64,000 bases of DNA from contig CM021312.1 of NCBI GenBank assembly GCA_010645155.1, positions 2,136,183-2,200,182 of the forward strand, given 5' to 3'. Numbering within the stretch: the first letter of the stretch is position 1; each line of letters opens with the position of its first letter. This stretch comes from Tigriopus japonicus. Its lineage: Eukaryota > Arthropoda > Copepoda > Harpacticoida > Harpacticidae. Under the pieces are notes generated by a model that was not told the origin of the DNA, did not search any database, and was given only the letters and a program-made list of their open reading frames with translations. Shown one piece after another: positions 44,311 through 57,109 of this stretch. A program made the translations under genes and the position numbers.

Positions 44311-46099
44311 CTTCTTACCAGGGTTGCCAGGTCTTCGACGGCTATTATCGCCAGATTTGCCACCTAAATTCGCCCGAATTCGCCACCTCATTTGAAAAAT
44401 CGCCAGATTTTTGCCAAATTTCTTTTTACTTACAACCTTATGTACATAAGTAGTCAATCAATCATGCTGAATTTATATTCAAGGACAACCTCAAATGGGC
44501 AATTATTCAGTTTTGTTTTTGAACTTTCATTTTAACTTTTATCTTTTGATACACATTTCATGACAAAAGTTCTCGAAGAAAAACGGAATGCCCCCATATT
44601 GACTTTCCTTTTAATTTTTTATTTGTAGCACATGGAACGCGTTTTAGTTTGTAATTTGTGAACAAAATTGAAATTTCATTGATGCTAAATTGCAAAATCT
44701 TTTTGACTCTTTTCTGAAATAATATGAAATTTACAACTATTCAAAAGCAATGTTAATGGTATTATGTTAACGAAATCTGACCAATTGCCATTAAAAAAAT
44801 CCCAAAATGTTATGTGATCACTAGGCCCGGAAATAATTTTTTTAAAATATAAAATATTTTAAAAATATTTCAGGCAAAATTGAGGAAATAAATAAACGAC
44901 CAATGCTCAGAAGGGCTTACCAAAAATGAACCCAAAATACAAAAACCGCTACAAAATCGCATTTGTCCTGAAATTTGACATTCACAACCAAAACTACTGT
45001 CATACACGAAAAAAATTGCGCCATGTATTGAGGAAAACTGAAAATTGTATTTTTAAATCAATTACATTCAAGTAGGCCTCCAAGAACGGCAAATTATATC
45101 AAATTCACCAGAAACAAATTTGGAAAATGGGCGCACAAGGACAAAAATACTAAATGATGGCCTTGTCAAAAAAATATTTCTTCAATATCCGGCTGTTTTC
45201 CAAATATTTTGGCCTTTTGAAGAAAATATATATTGGATATTTTGTCACTTTTTGCAAATGTTTTTCCGGGCCCTAGTGATCACCAATGCGTAGAAAAATT
45301 TACTGATTTTTACAACAAAAAAAATAATTTACTCCAAAAAGGGCAAAAAAATAAAAAAAATATTCCCCAATTGTATCAAAAATGGTAATATTGAATTTAA
45401 AGTTACATTTAGTCATTCTGGTAATCATTCTTTGTAATCTAGCTACAACTCAGCACATCTAGTTATTTCTGGCTAAATATTAAGGCTTTATTTCTGGCAT
45501 CGAAGAAATTTGAACTGAAGACAGATGAGTTCAGCGTGTTGTTCAAGATCAAAAAGAGCTATATACCTCAGTTTAGGGGTAAATTTTGGAGCTAAAAGAG
45601 CTAATTTTTATGGAAAAAGGAGCCAAATTCAAAAAGGCTAAAACACTAATATAATCAAATTTTTGGACCTTACTTAATTGGCAGTGTCTTTAAGCAGGGA
45701 TAACCTATATAATAGTATAAATACTGGATACGAACTCGCGGAATTTCCTAGCTCGCAACCTCACACGGATGAGGCCGAGAGTTCGTAAGTAAACAAGAAG
45801 TACAAACGGCCATGTTGGGAGTGGAAAATCAAACGGAAATCGACCAAGAGTCCAAAAGATAGTGCGCCAATCGTGTTTTTCTGTGTTTCCAGCGGGTCCA
45901 GCCAAGTCCTAGCCTTGGTAGAGGTCAACCCCACGCCCCAAAATTAGTCTGATGTGGGTGTTTCGAAGACATTAAGTTCAGCCATGAACGAGTGAATGAA
46001 ATAGTGAATGAATGAATGACCACATCATGGAGTGCGAGTGAACCCCCCACAAGGTGTCTTTTCTACAAGGTGACGATCAAAGTGATCAAATGAAGTCTG

Positions 46100-46426
46100 A
46101 TGATGACTAGGTTACCGGCTACAACCTTCGGAAGTGATAGACCTAACTACAGCAAAAAGAACGAATATGGACCGGAATCCGAGCCCAAATTCCTCTTTTC
46201 CGCAAAAGGATTAAGAACAAACTTTCCCACGGACCAAAACGGGGAGTTTCTTTATGCTCATCCATTACAAAACTTGAACAACTTCAGAATATCTTACCAT
46301 TCCTTGAATTATCAACAACAAAATAGCGGGGTTTTCCGAGCTTATCTATTATCCGATTTGAACGTCTTATTACTATTTTTGAACTTACAATTGAACCCAT
46401 CCATGTATTATCCTGAACTTAACTAA
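46100..46426 (+). CDS. unrecognised reading frame inside the hAT-like element
   Basis: 108-aa frame starting MMTRLPATTFGSDRP, hydrophilic in its first 70 residues and ending in a Leu-rich stretch (LLLFLNLQLNP). No family recognised. It could be an exon captured by the element, part of a decayed transposase, or chance. Confidence 0.2.
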   Translation: MMTRLPATTFGSDRPNYSKKNEYGPESEPKFLFSAKGLRTNFPTDQNGEFLYAHPLQNLNNFRISYHSLNYQQQNSGVFRAYLLSDLNVLLLFLNLQLNPSMYYPELN

Positions 46427-46492
46427 CACATGCCAAACTTTGTATGAAATCAAGTTTGTTTTAGGTTGTGTCACCTTGGCATTGTTCTATAA

Positions 46493-46789
46493 ATGATGGT
46501 CCATCTTCGAATTTCTTTTATTATATGGTTGTGTCTTTTAGTTCAGGATAATTCAAGTACAGGTAAGATATTCTTAGGTTGTTCAAGTTGTCTAATGGAT
46601 GAGCGCGATAAAAATCCCCGTTTTGATCCAGAGGAGAGTTTCTGGGGTAAATTTGGTTCCTTTCCAAGAGGAATCTGCGTTCGCATTAAGGTCCACATAG
46701 AACAAAGAAAGAAGTCCTCAGTGTCAAGAATTCCATCAAATGAAGAACAAATTAAGATGAACTCAAAACATATCAGGTGTGCCTACTAG
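46493..46789 (+). CDS. possible signal-peptide exon inside the hAT-like element
   Basis: 98-aa frame whose first 23 residues look like a signal peptide (HLRISFIIWLCLLVQDNSST). A strong splice donor (ACAG then GTAAGA) sits at about 46559-46566, right after it. If used, the rest of the frame would be intron. Product unknown. Confidence 0.25.
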   Translation: MMVHLRISFIIWLCLLVQDNSSTGKIFLGCSSCLMDERDKNPRFDPEESFWGKFGSFPRGICVRIKVHIEQRKKSSVSRIPSNEEQIKMNSKHIRCAY

Positions 46790-48419
46790 CAATGGATGGG
46801 CTCAATATTTTGATTTGCTTTTCGACTCAGTCAGCCCTCTAACCCGGATTACATGGACCCTCTCAAAGTCTTGAGAATGAAATGCTCCCACCAAGATTGA
46901 ATTGTGTGGATTTTTTGACTCAATTTGATTGTTAATTCCTGGACAAAGGGATCTAAGAACTAAGAAGATCAATCAAACCCTATCAAGCACGTAGAGCCTA
47001 TCCCTGCCATGAAGCCATGAAAAGACATGATCCTCTGGTCCTGAAGGACCCTTAGCCCCAGTCCTGCGTGGTCCTGACCTTCTTGAGCCCCAAGACTTGA
47101 AACATTTTCAATCAAATCCACAATCCAGGATCCTCATGTTTTTCACTTATTTTGTCTCAAGGACGTCGTGATTGCCTTTTTCCAATTCCAATCCGGATCA
47201 GATGGCTGATCTGATCCAGAACCGTCAAAAGTGCCATTCAATAGTAATAGCCAACAACATCTCCGACTTGGACTCCATCTTGTTTCAAAATGAGACTATT
47301 CTCATTCCTTCATTTTCCTATGGAAATGGTTCCTGCGTCGTGGAGGTGCTGAAGAGGATGGAAGAGGAGTAACCCTCCAGATATCACCACAGATACTTCT
47401 ATTTAGCATTGTTTCACAAAAGTTGGACTATTGGGTGAAGCAAGATTCCATCTATGTACTTTCCTGATTGTTAAGAGGACTAAAATCCTTTGGAGTGCTG
47501 AATGTCAAAAGTTCATGAGACGAGTAAAAGGAGTGCTGGGACCTCTAAAATCAAGGTAAAGAACAATTAGTCAATAAATATTAACACAAAAAGTTAACCT
47601 GAATGCTTTCAAGATGCATGTTCAACAGTTTTAATCGTTAATAAGGAATAAATGACATTGTGTCAAAATATGGCCTCGGCCTCATACCATTTTTTCAAAA
47701 ATCGGAGTTCGTGTCCACCCCTTTCAGGGGTTCCTGCTTTAAGACATGGGAAAAATGCTTTTTGGAGTTTTTTTCTTACTCTCTTAAGAACGGCCAAGAA
47801 AAAAGTTTGTTCTGCAAAGTGATGTTGGCTTTTTGAATGTTACAAATAGAGCAACGATAGTGAAAGACCTTTATGCCTCGGTTATTAGCAAAAGCCGTTT
47901 TTGATTTCGGGGCCGACCAGAGAAAAATCTAATTTAACCCATTGTTTGACCCGTAATTCAAAGCTCACAAGCTAAATTTCAACCACATCAAATGAAATTT
48001 TTGTAAGTTAGAGTATAGTAGTTAGAAACAAAGAGTAAACTAAGTCAAGGTTTTAGTCGGTACTGCACGCTAATGGAGACCTAGACAAGCCACAAGTTGC
48101 TATTTTTTGCTTCAGCAAGAAGAGCCATAGTTTGGAGTCGATTGTCCTAAAAATCCTACGTATTTGTAAGATGAATGACCATATTTAAACAAGCCTCATT
48201 TTGTTGAGGTAGAAAATCTGGCAACTTCGAAAAAGAAAAAAAAACTCAGAAAAAGAGCTAAAACATGGCCAAATATTTCAAAAGGAGCTAAAAGAGCCAA
48301 AAGAGCTAAATGCTCAAATTTGGAGCCAAATTTCCAAAATATGAGGAAAAATGGCTAAAATTGATCAGGCTGGTGTTTTTTGGCCCCAATTATGACTTGA
48401 CGTGACCAAAAATGGCCCA

Positions 48420-48560
48420 CGAAAAGGGCCAAAAAATTTAAAATTTTACTAAAAAGGGGCAAAAAATTTAAAATTTTACTAAAAAAGGGGCGAAAATTTA
48501 AAATTTTTCTAAAAAGGGGCAAAAATTTAAAATTTTACTAAAAAGGGGCAAAAAATTTAA
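48420..48560 (+). repeat. tandem repeat, about 32-bp units
   Basis: Five units of AAAAAGGGGCAAAAAATTTA followed by AAATTTTACT, with small length changes. Confidence 0.85.
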
Positions 48561-48589
48561 AGAAAATTTACGATTTAATGAATTTTTTC

Positions 48590-48662
48590 TAGTGATCACT
48601 AGAGAGTCCTAGAGATCACTAGGATCACTGATCAATAGAGTGATCACTCTAGTGATCACTCA
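48590..48662. repeat. cluster of AGTGATCACT palindromes
   Basis: Several overlapping GATCACT/AGTGATC units within 70 bp can pair with each other in many registers. No protein site is recognised. Confidence 0.75.
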
Positions 48663-49614
48663 AATAGAAAAAAAAACATTATTATACCAATGACATTGTT
48701 CATGCCCTTTATTTTGACCGTATGATAATAGTAGTAGTAAACCATAAAGAGGGCGTAACCAAAACCAAACGGGGGCAATCGCAAAATAATAGTATGCATA
48801 GTTTATTTACGATTTCAATTGGCCCTAACGTTAGGAAAATCAAATTGGGAATTTTTCAAAATCAGTTAGACATACGTTTGCCGAAGCTTTTGGCTTCATA
48901 ACAGTCTCTTTTTCCCAAACTCTCTTGTTAAAAATTCCAGTTTGCATTTTTTTACCGATTTTAACTGGTACACAGAATGTCATTCCATGTAAATGTCAAA
49001 AAAGATAAAACCCGAGTGGGGAAAAGTCATGTCTTATAAAAGCATTGGTCTGTAAGGGAGTTGAAATTAGATGCCCGATAAAGCCCCTGAACTTAGGGCA
49101 GGTCACAGTAGTGGATAACAAGTCGTCTAGATGAGAAATTTATAATGGGTCGTCTAATGGGTAGATTCGTCGCAAAGAGGGAGGAGGTAAGTTCTACATC
49201 AAAAGAGGAAAACAAAATGTTTTGTTCTTGGTAAGAGCACAATCAAATCAAGAAACAATACTTTGGATAGAGCTTTTCCTTCCCCTTTAGTGATTGTCAT
49301 CTAATATATTTATTCCTTGGTTTTCAGTCAGAATGAAAGTCAAAATCACAAGGAGAGAAACAAAATTTGCCTGCGTTATCGCCAAAAATGGGCGATTTTG
49401 CCAATTTTTTCGCCAAATTTCCCCGATTTCACCTAATTTTTCGCCAACTTTGCTCATTTCGCCAAATTTTTCGCCAGAAATACTAAAATCGCCAGTGATA
49501 TCAAAATTGCCACATTTATCGCAAGATCAGCTGATTTCGCCAGATTAATTTTTCTATCGCCAGATTCGTGAAATCTGGTGACAGAAATTGCCAGTTGGCA
49601 ACCCTGCTTCTTAC

Positions 49615-50562
49615 TATGAAATATTTGCTAGATGTTATGAAAACTCTAGTCAGTCAGTGGACTATATGTGCCTGGGGGCTTTGGACCCTAAATGTTATTG
49701 ATGATTTCTGCGTACGTTTCGAGTTATTTCAACTACATCCCATGCCCATGCCCATCCGATGCTCTTTATTATTGATGATTATTTTAATCATTTAAATACT
49801 TGACTTTATTCCAATAAAATTGCCTCAAAAATTGCTGAGTTTCGATGTTTCTGTCAAATGTGTGCCCAAGTTTGGCAATTATGAATATTGGGTGTGTGTG
49901 AGGAAAGTTATATTCACTGTGCAGCCAAATATAGTTGAACAGTGAAATGAGATATGAAATCTGATGAACACAGATTAGATGAAATTTGCGAATCCTCGCA
50001 AGGTTTGTCCAGAGATGACAGGCAAAATATTTCTTTTCCTTTTCAAATAATAATAAACAAAAAAAGAGGTTTAACTCATGAGCTGTCTCAACATGATTAC
50101 TCGTATTGTAATATTTTAGTGACGAAAACAGTTGAAAATATCGATTTTTACAAGGGTCATGTATTTCATAATTTACGCAAGGGTTCCCTTTTCCCTTTGA
50201 ATCTAATTTTAACGCTAAAACGGTTTCATGCAAAATAATTGCAACTAATTCTACCTGAGATATGCTTGTAATTTTCTAATTTATGTTCGCCAAAACTCCT
50301 AGTTTAGACGTGTGCGGCAATTCAATAGAAAAAGCACCAATCTCCTTTGAAATCATGTTGTGTTTTCACATTTCTCTCTTCTTTCAAAATACTACTTCGA
50401 CTAATTTTGTTTCGTTGAAGCGCCGATCCGGGAGAATTATTGCGTGACTTGGCCCTTTGGCCATTCAATTATCCCAAGAAATTATTGATTACGATCAGCA
50501 AGTTGCCTTTGGAATAATTGGTTAAATATGGTCGATCAGACGATCCACTTGAGCCTTTATAT
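49615..50562. other. no gene supported
   Basis: A 149-aa minus-strand frame (49784-50233) is present but has no recognisable domain and is AT-driven. Otherwise empty. Confidence 0.3.
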
Positions 50563-50809
50563 CAAAGGTCGGCAATCACTTTTGGGTCAAGGCCCACCAA
50601 ATTTGATTACATGTTGTCAAGGGCCCACCAAACAGACGTTGGTAGATTCAGGGCACAAATTAATGATCAAAGAGCTTTGGGCCAACGAGTACAGTTCCAT
50701 GGATGTCTCGCGGGACCACTATTTTTTATTTTCCCCAAAGCTTCTAGGCCCACCTAAGACCATCCTTGGGCCCACATGTGCGCTGCGGCCCACCAGTTGC
50801 CTATTCATG
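50563..50809. mobile_element. probable small hAT-type MITE
   Basis: Starts CAAAGGTCGGCAATC and ends GTTGCCTATTCATG, a pair that is imperfectly inverted. GGGCCCACC motifs lie near both ends, as in many hAT MITEs. No clean 8-bp duplication, so boundaries are approximate. Confidence 0.4.
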
Positions 50810-51416
50810 TTCTATAATGTTGCCTGACAGGAAGCGCTGATAATGGAAACACACGCAAACACTTTGGTTTCTTTTGCAGTTTCAACAGGAACTTTACACG
50901 TTGTCAAATGGTTGATATTCCCTTAATCAGGGAAACTTCCAAAAGTCTGTAAGTAGGCAACCTACATTTTTTTGGAAGCATATGTCTTTCGAAAAATTGC
51001 ATATGAAAAACATTAGAACACCATTCGAGGAGCAAGTGACTTTAAGTCCAAAGATAAATCTTTTCTGCTCTTATTGAAGCTTATTTCCAACTTGTGGTAC
51101 CTTCAAAAAAATGAAAGATATTGTAAATTTAAAAAGTGCAAGTCAAATTTTCCTTGTTCTTGGGATTCGAACTTCCAAGAGTTTTCAAAATATGTATTGC
51201 ATAATAAAGCTCTTCAATGCAAGAAAGTTAACTTATCATCAAACGCATTTTGAGGAACCTTCTTTGCTCACCTCTTCATTGTCGAATAATCTGATTTTAT
51301 ACTGTATCCTCTTCCAATTGGGGGATATTTGCATGCTTATTTCCAACCATATTTAAATACAAAGTATAATAGCCAGAACATGAATATCCGGTGAGTGAAT
51401 TTGCAAATCCACTGTT
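50810..51416. other. no gene seen
   Basis: AT-rich; short frames without family features. Confidence 0.3.
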
Positions 51417-51970
51417 GCTGTTAGAGGATCAGCTCCTACATACTCCCGACGAAGACTGATGGGCAAAATATTGAACAATGAAAGAGCCCGAAAAAGAAGA
51501 GAGGAGGACTTCATTGTTCGGACTAGCCTGAATTCCTTAGGATTTGGAGGTGCTCTCAGAGCACAAGTAAAACCTTTACGATCACTACAACTGATCTCAA
51601 AGCCTGGGTTAGGACAGATACCTTTCTTACCTTCTCTGAGTACTGTACAGCCCTAACTTCTGGAGGCACTCACAATACGAGAGCTCTCTCATTCCTGTGA
51701 TGTTCCTAGTAAAACATCTTTGGACCTGCTCGACCTTTTGCAAACCTGCCGAACTCATTGGAGCCCAAATGGGTGAGGCATATTCAAGATGCGGTTGAAC
51801 AATCGACTTGAAGGGAGTTAGCATTGTAACACTATCTCTGGACTTGAAAGTGCGATGGACCCAGCCACACGTTTGAAATGACTTACCCACTTTCAACTGG
51901 ATACGATCATCGATCTTTGAGCGGAACATCTAATTTAGACGCCCCAAACGTCATTGTGCGGAATTTCGCA
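51417..51970 (-). pseudogene. CR1/Jockey-like LINE 3' part (second copy)
   Basis: Same family as 19870-21890: DDRIQLKVGKSFQTCGWVHR, SIVQPHLEYASPIW, VEQVQRCFTRNITGMREL on the minus strand, and SLRREYVG-type sequence at the 3' side. It carries about 60 bp of C-terminal coding sequence missing in the intronic copy, and lacks the region around MRDLGV. Confidence 0.75.
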
Positions 51971-54090
51971 GAATTCACAAAGAAATTGCAAATCAAATCA
52001 GGAGCAAACGACATCTTGGTCATTTAATTTCCTCAATTTTGCCTGAAATATTTTTTCTGACTTTTTCTAAGAAGAATTAAGAAGAAAGAAGGCGTGCATA
52101 TCAAAGTAGCTCAAAAACCCATATTAAACATTTAAAACCGTTAAAACTAACGTATTTTCCAAATTCATGTTAAGTATAAAAAATCTTTAGTTATGAATTG
52201 AAGTAAACTTCTATCAAAATCCATCAAACAGATGCTAAACTATCATTGCTTTCAATTTTCAAAATGCACAAAATAAACCCCTGAAAGGCTCAAGTGGTGT
52301 GTCAAAACAATTATCAAGAGATATAACATAGTTTTTCAGAATAACTATTACATACTCTTCAGCATTGCAAAAACAATTTAGTGAATATCATTTGTTTACT
52401 TCTACTCGTGTCTAAAATAAAAAAATGTAATACCTTTTAAAACAAACTTAAATTGTTCATTTTTAGATTATTTCTTGTTATATTTAGTAAACACTAAAAT
52501 GCAAGTTAGATTTTCTTAAAATTTTAACCAATATTTGTAGCTTCTTCTTTCACATTTTTTTGAAAAAAAATATGCTGTGACAGAAAATGATTTTTCAAAT
52601 TTTCTTCTTCAATTGATTTAATGATTACGTGATTCTGCCGTAGTAAGGATTATTTAAGAACGTACAAGTGAAAAATGAATATTTTCAGTGAGCTATGAGT
52701 CATAATAGGTCATATGTTTTGGTTGTTTTGGTCTTGGAATGCTTGCTAGTTTACTTGAAGGTATGCTACAAAGTCTACTTGAGAGTAAACTTTTCATTAA
52801 CTTTATAAACACAACTCCTTTGAAGGTTTCTGCAAGACTGCAACCCAAACAAATCGCATTCAGTGATTCCATATACTAATTCAATTTGAACTTGTGGCAC
52901 TCTGCTAGTTTGTTGGGTGTAATTTTGACAAATCGTGCCAAACGCAATATGAATCGTCCAGTTCGACCAGTCGACCAGTAAATGGTGTGAGCATATGTTT
53001 TGATGGCAACTCTAGAAAGCGTACTTGTTCGTACACTTCGTAGTTCAATTGGCTGGTTTTGTTGAGACACCTGCCATTTTGAAAAGTAAGTCTCCCATTC
53101 CAACCTAGAAGTGCCTCTACATCTATGATCGTAAATTCATCCTCTCGAAACACGAATTGCCCGCTGATTCAGCTATTCCCCATTTCTCCTTCTTTATTTC
53201 AAATCACTCCATTCAACTCAAAACATTGATTGATCTCACAGGAGCATGCAAATTTTGGCAGCTAATTTAAGGAAACACTGGAAGGAAGTTCGCTTGCAGT
53301 TCGATTGATCAGCGTTGAAGTATTCAAATGGGAGTGCTTCCACAACGTTGGAATGCTCCTCTCTAGGCGTGCTTCTCGGAGAACCTCTCATCAATTAAAC
53401 CTGATGCTAAGCCCAAATAGCGACCCAGCTTGCTAGAAGTTTACTTGAAGTCAATGGAACTAGGACATGTTTGTGCATGCTAAACATATGACTAGTGTTG
53501 GATTATTGTTGACGTATCTACTTGTTGCACCTTGGCACCAGTGGTACACTTCTCTTTTTCATGAGTTGCTTGGTGTACTTCTGATTCAAGAAAGCTTATG
53601 CTATCGACAAAATAGCTGAAACTGCCTTGAAGTTGCCTTGAAATCAACTTTGCAAGCACACCTTGGAATACACAAAACATATGACCTAATGTATATCAAT
53701 CTTACAACCTAGACCGAATCACTGAGAAACGAAAAAATATCATTTGCTTTTACAATGTTCGAAATACATGTATATAACATAATTTCGGCAATGGCACACG
53801 CAGAAGATTGCTTCAAGTGAAAATTTTGAATCAAACTGCTAATGACAAAAAACGCCTCTTTTCTGTGCTACCCTGCTCAGCCTACTTTGGGGAATCCAAG
53901 TTTTTCTCGTTAGGCGTCCATTCAATGATTCTTAGTCCCTGGAAACAATTGATATTTCATGTAAAGATAACTGTGTGGACTTGTGTCAATAATACGCAAG
54001 ATTTATTTTAGGGCGATTGAATTAAAAGCAATTATTCAAGCTTCCTTGCTTGAATACTTTCGATTAATCAAGCGAAAAATGGAACTTGAT
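51971..54090. other. no gene seen
   Basis: About 2.1 kb of AT-rich sequence, with no coding region and no repeat structure recognised. Confidence 0.3.
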
Positions 54091-54092
54091 AT

Positions 54093-54250
54093 AGAGGATT
54101 TTAAACCCAGATTGAAAAATTCGCCAATAGATGGCGGGGAAGGTTGGGCAAGTAAAGAGAAAAGACTTGTGAGCTAAGTGCTTAGTACTTGCCCCCTCTT
54201 TCACGCCATCTATTGGCGAATATTTCAAGCTTGGTTTAAAATCCTCTATT
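54093..54250. mobile_element. hairpin MITE, 158 bp
   Basis: Ends ATAGAGGATTTTAAACC and GGTTTAAAATCCTCTAT pair. Including ATTCGCCAATAGATGGCG the inverted repeat is about 46 bp per side, with few mismatches. Flanks are AT-rich and the duplication is ambiguous. Confidence 0.7.
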
Positions 54251-55614
54251 GATCCAAACAATAATTTGAAGAGGCAGATTTGTTCAGTGGATTCCACAGA
54301 ATCAAATCAATGCTTCAAAATGGCCCCTTGGAGAGAAATGAAATAGTTTTTATGTTTCTTTCTGGTATCATATCACTCATTTTCTAGTAAATAACCTGAG
54401 CATACTAACAACCAAGTGTAAACAGAGGTATCAAGAGTTAAAATATAGACCGTTTTCAAGGACCTAGAATCATTAAATGGACGCTCAAATGGGAAAAAAC
54501 TTGGATTCACCAAAATGGGCTGAGCAAGCCTTCCCAGCCAACGGCCTTGTCTTATGGCTAGTGGTATGATTCAAAATGCTCACTTGAAGCATCCTTTGTC
54601 GCAATGTTGATGTCATTTGAAACTTTAAAGTGATGATAGCTTATTTTCTACTTAATAGATATTGAAATTTCGCTTCAATTCATAACAAAATGGTTTTGGA
54701 AAATACGTTGGTTATTGCGGTTTGAAGCGGTTTGCTAAAATTATTTGAGCTAATGTAAAATGTACACCCTCACAAAATATCTTCATTATGACACTCTGGC
54801 ATTGAAAACTGTCAGTAGAAGTCTTGGCATTTCAGCAAACACTTACATAGAGCCCATGCACAGCTATCCACCGCGTTATGTATGTGTCGTATTAGTGAGG
54901 TTTATATGATGCCTTCCACCTAACCATTGTACCACGGTTCACGCACAACCTTTTAACTAAAAACAAAAAAAAAGTTTATTTTTCTGCAATGACTTTTCAT
55001 ATTCAAAAATATTGTCCTTGTATTTTTTTGCCTTTTTGGGTTTATAATTCTTCTTATTTCGTTTAGACACTCATTGGTCGTATTCTAATGGGTTGTGAAG
55101 ATATGTGAATGAATAATGAACGGATTATTAAGGAAAAAATAGAAAACCCCAAAACAACGGCAGAAACCCCTACTTTTGTGGGTTTAGTGTCAACCGGTCG
55201 GGATTTAAGAAGCAACCCTGTCCAAAATACTTCGGGTCTAATGTTGGTTTTCTGACCTGCACTTTAGTAAATATATTTCGCTTAGATAATTCCTTTGGAT
55301 GGAATGGATCCGTATATTCGATCGTTTTTGATTGTATCAAAGCCGGTGGATCTTTTTTCCAATTAAGGATTGGATGGACTGGAGAATTTTGGGCAATTGC
55401 GTCAAAATTACAATTATGTAAAATTAGCCATTCGGAAAGTGGTTTTTCTTAAGGCTGAGTGTTAATCCATTGGAGGATTAAATCTGTTCGTGTAATTGGG
55501 TTCCTTCTCATCTCAAATGAATTATGCATTAAAGGGCGACGGATCAATGAAGGACAGACGACAGATTAAAGACAGAGTTATGTTTAAGCAAGGATGGCTC
55601 AAGGCAGGATTACT
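54251..55614. other. no gene; one hAT end
   Basis: Positions about 55155-55217 (CAACCGGTCGGGATTTAAGA to AAGCAACCCTG) match the left end of the hAT at 25384-26081 in reverse. No second end. The rest is unrecognised. Confidence 0.45.
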
Positions 55615-55728
55615 TTCAAAATACACACTGGGTCCGATTAGTACAATGAAAATTAAACGGAACAATATATTTGTTGCAAAAACCTCACATTTTAGTACAA
55701 TGATCGGACCCAGTGTGTATTTTTGAAA
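55612..55728. mobile_element. small hairpin MITE, about 115 bp
   Basis: Inverted ends TTTCAAAATACACACTGGGT and ACCCAGTGTGTATTTTTGAA, continuing through CCGAT and GTACAATG for about 35 bp. The loop is about 40 bp. Confidence 0.7.
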
Positions 55729-57109
55729 TTCGTCCTGACGTACAGTGGTCCCTGGTTTAAGAGACGGAAAGAAACGTGGAAACATTTTCATGATTTGTAA
55801 TAAAAATATGTTTTTGTGTCTCACTAGAATGACAACCAACGTGGTTTTTTATATTCTTCAGAGGCTTTGAAGTGCTTTTGAGTGCAGACGGAAATTCAGT
55901 TGGATTGGACATGAACCACTGAATTTCACTGGACTGAGAGGCTAACGAGAGGAATCATGATTCCAGTAGGAACAAATCAATTACGTTCTTCTTCAAATGA
56001 TAGCTTGCCTATGTTGATAAAAATACGTTTTTCAATTTTCAGCTCAATCGAACGTCGGAGTCAAAAGTTATGCTCTCTCAAAGTTCAGTGCAAATCTTAT
56101 CGAGAATGAATGAATCAGCCCTTCTCCGGTAATTGCTTTACCACAAAAGGGCGAGTTCATTTATTCTATGCTCTCTTCAGAACATAAGTTTGAGAAGGCC
56201 TAACTTTTTACTCCGACATTCGATTGGGCTGAAATTTGAAATACGTGTTCTTCTCAATGCAAGCAAGGTCTCGTTTGTAGAAGAACGCAATCGAATTAAT
56301 CCTACTGGAAGTTATAATTCTCATTGCTAGCCTCCCACTCCAGAAATTCAATGCTTCTTGGATTGGACTACTTGGTAAAAAGTAACTAACCCTCTTGGTT
56401 GCAAAAAAACTGTCAGCAAAGGACGTACAGAGTTGATAAAACATTTTCAATATTTCTCAATAAATTGGATTGAAACGGAAGACAGCACTCTCTGAGAGCA
56501 AACCTGAGCATTTTGAGCTCAGAAACCAAAGAAACCTTTACTCTTCAATAACAATGAAGTAGGCTCCTTGGAGATAAAAAGTTTTAGGCGAAAGCTGGTT
56601 CTTTAAAAGCAAATACTACTTTACACCTTCAAAACAATTTACATCAAATAAATGCTGTAAATGTTTATTGTTTTTTGTTCGGGACGAGCTCAAGCACTCC
56701 CTAAGGTGCATAAAGAGCATGGGTCATTTAATAAATGTCTTAGAGAAACCATTGTCGATTCAAAGATCCTGTTGACTGGACTATTTCATTATTCTTTTGT
56801 TCAAGGTTTTGGTGTGCTTAGTAATTGAAAAAAGGAATCTTTATCTATATGAACAAGTAACATGAAAAACAACAAAGATACATATTTCTGTAATTATATT
56901 GAAAGAGTTGGACCACCTCCCATGTCACAAATAGTTTTTCGTAAATGGTAAAATCTCCATAAAGTATTTTATTTGAATACCAGAACAACTTTTGACTTGA
57001 TAAATATTTAAGGAAAAAACGAGCTATAACATTTTTATAGTCTTTATAGCTCTTAATTTTATGTTTTGCAACAAATAATATTTCATTTAGTCCAAATGTT
57101 CCTCAAATG
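55729..57109. other. no gene seen
   Basis: AT-rich with short frames only. Confidence 0.3.

Larger units (their letters stand above)
44319..49606. mobile_element. large hAT-like element, 5.3 kb, perfect 8-bp duplication
   Basis: Flanked by CTTCTTAC at 44311-44318 and 49607-49614. Ends are inverted: CAGGGTTGCCAGG at left, CCAGTTGGCAACCCTG at right. Both subterminal zones are crowded with TCGCCAGATTT and TCGCCAAATTT motifs (44350-44430, 49375-49590), as expected for transposase-binding subterminal repeats. No hAT transposase motif was found in any frame. The interior has unassigned frames at 46100-47372 and simple repeats at 48420-48665. Confidence 0.78.

Noticed and set aside
47172..47372. 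66-aa frame in the large hAT-like element as an exon
   Set aside because: It begins right after a stop codon, starts only at TTG, and the nearby acceptor-like site does not put it in frame with another exon.
49784..50233. 149-aa minus-strand frame as a gene
   Set aside because: No recognisable domain, AT-driven composition, no splice or promoter context.
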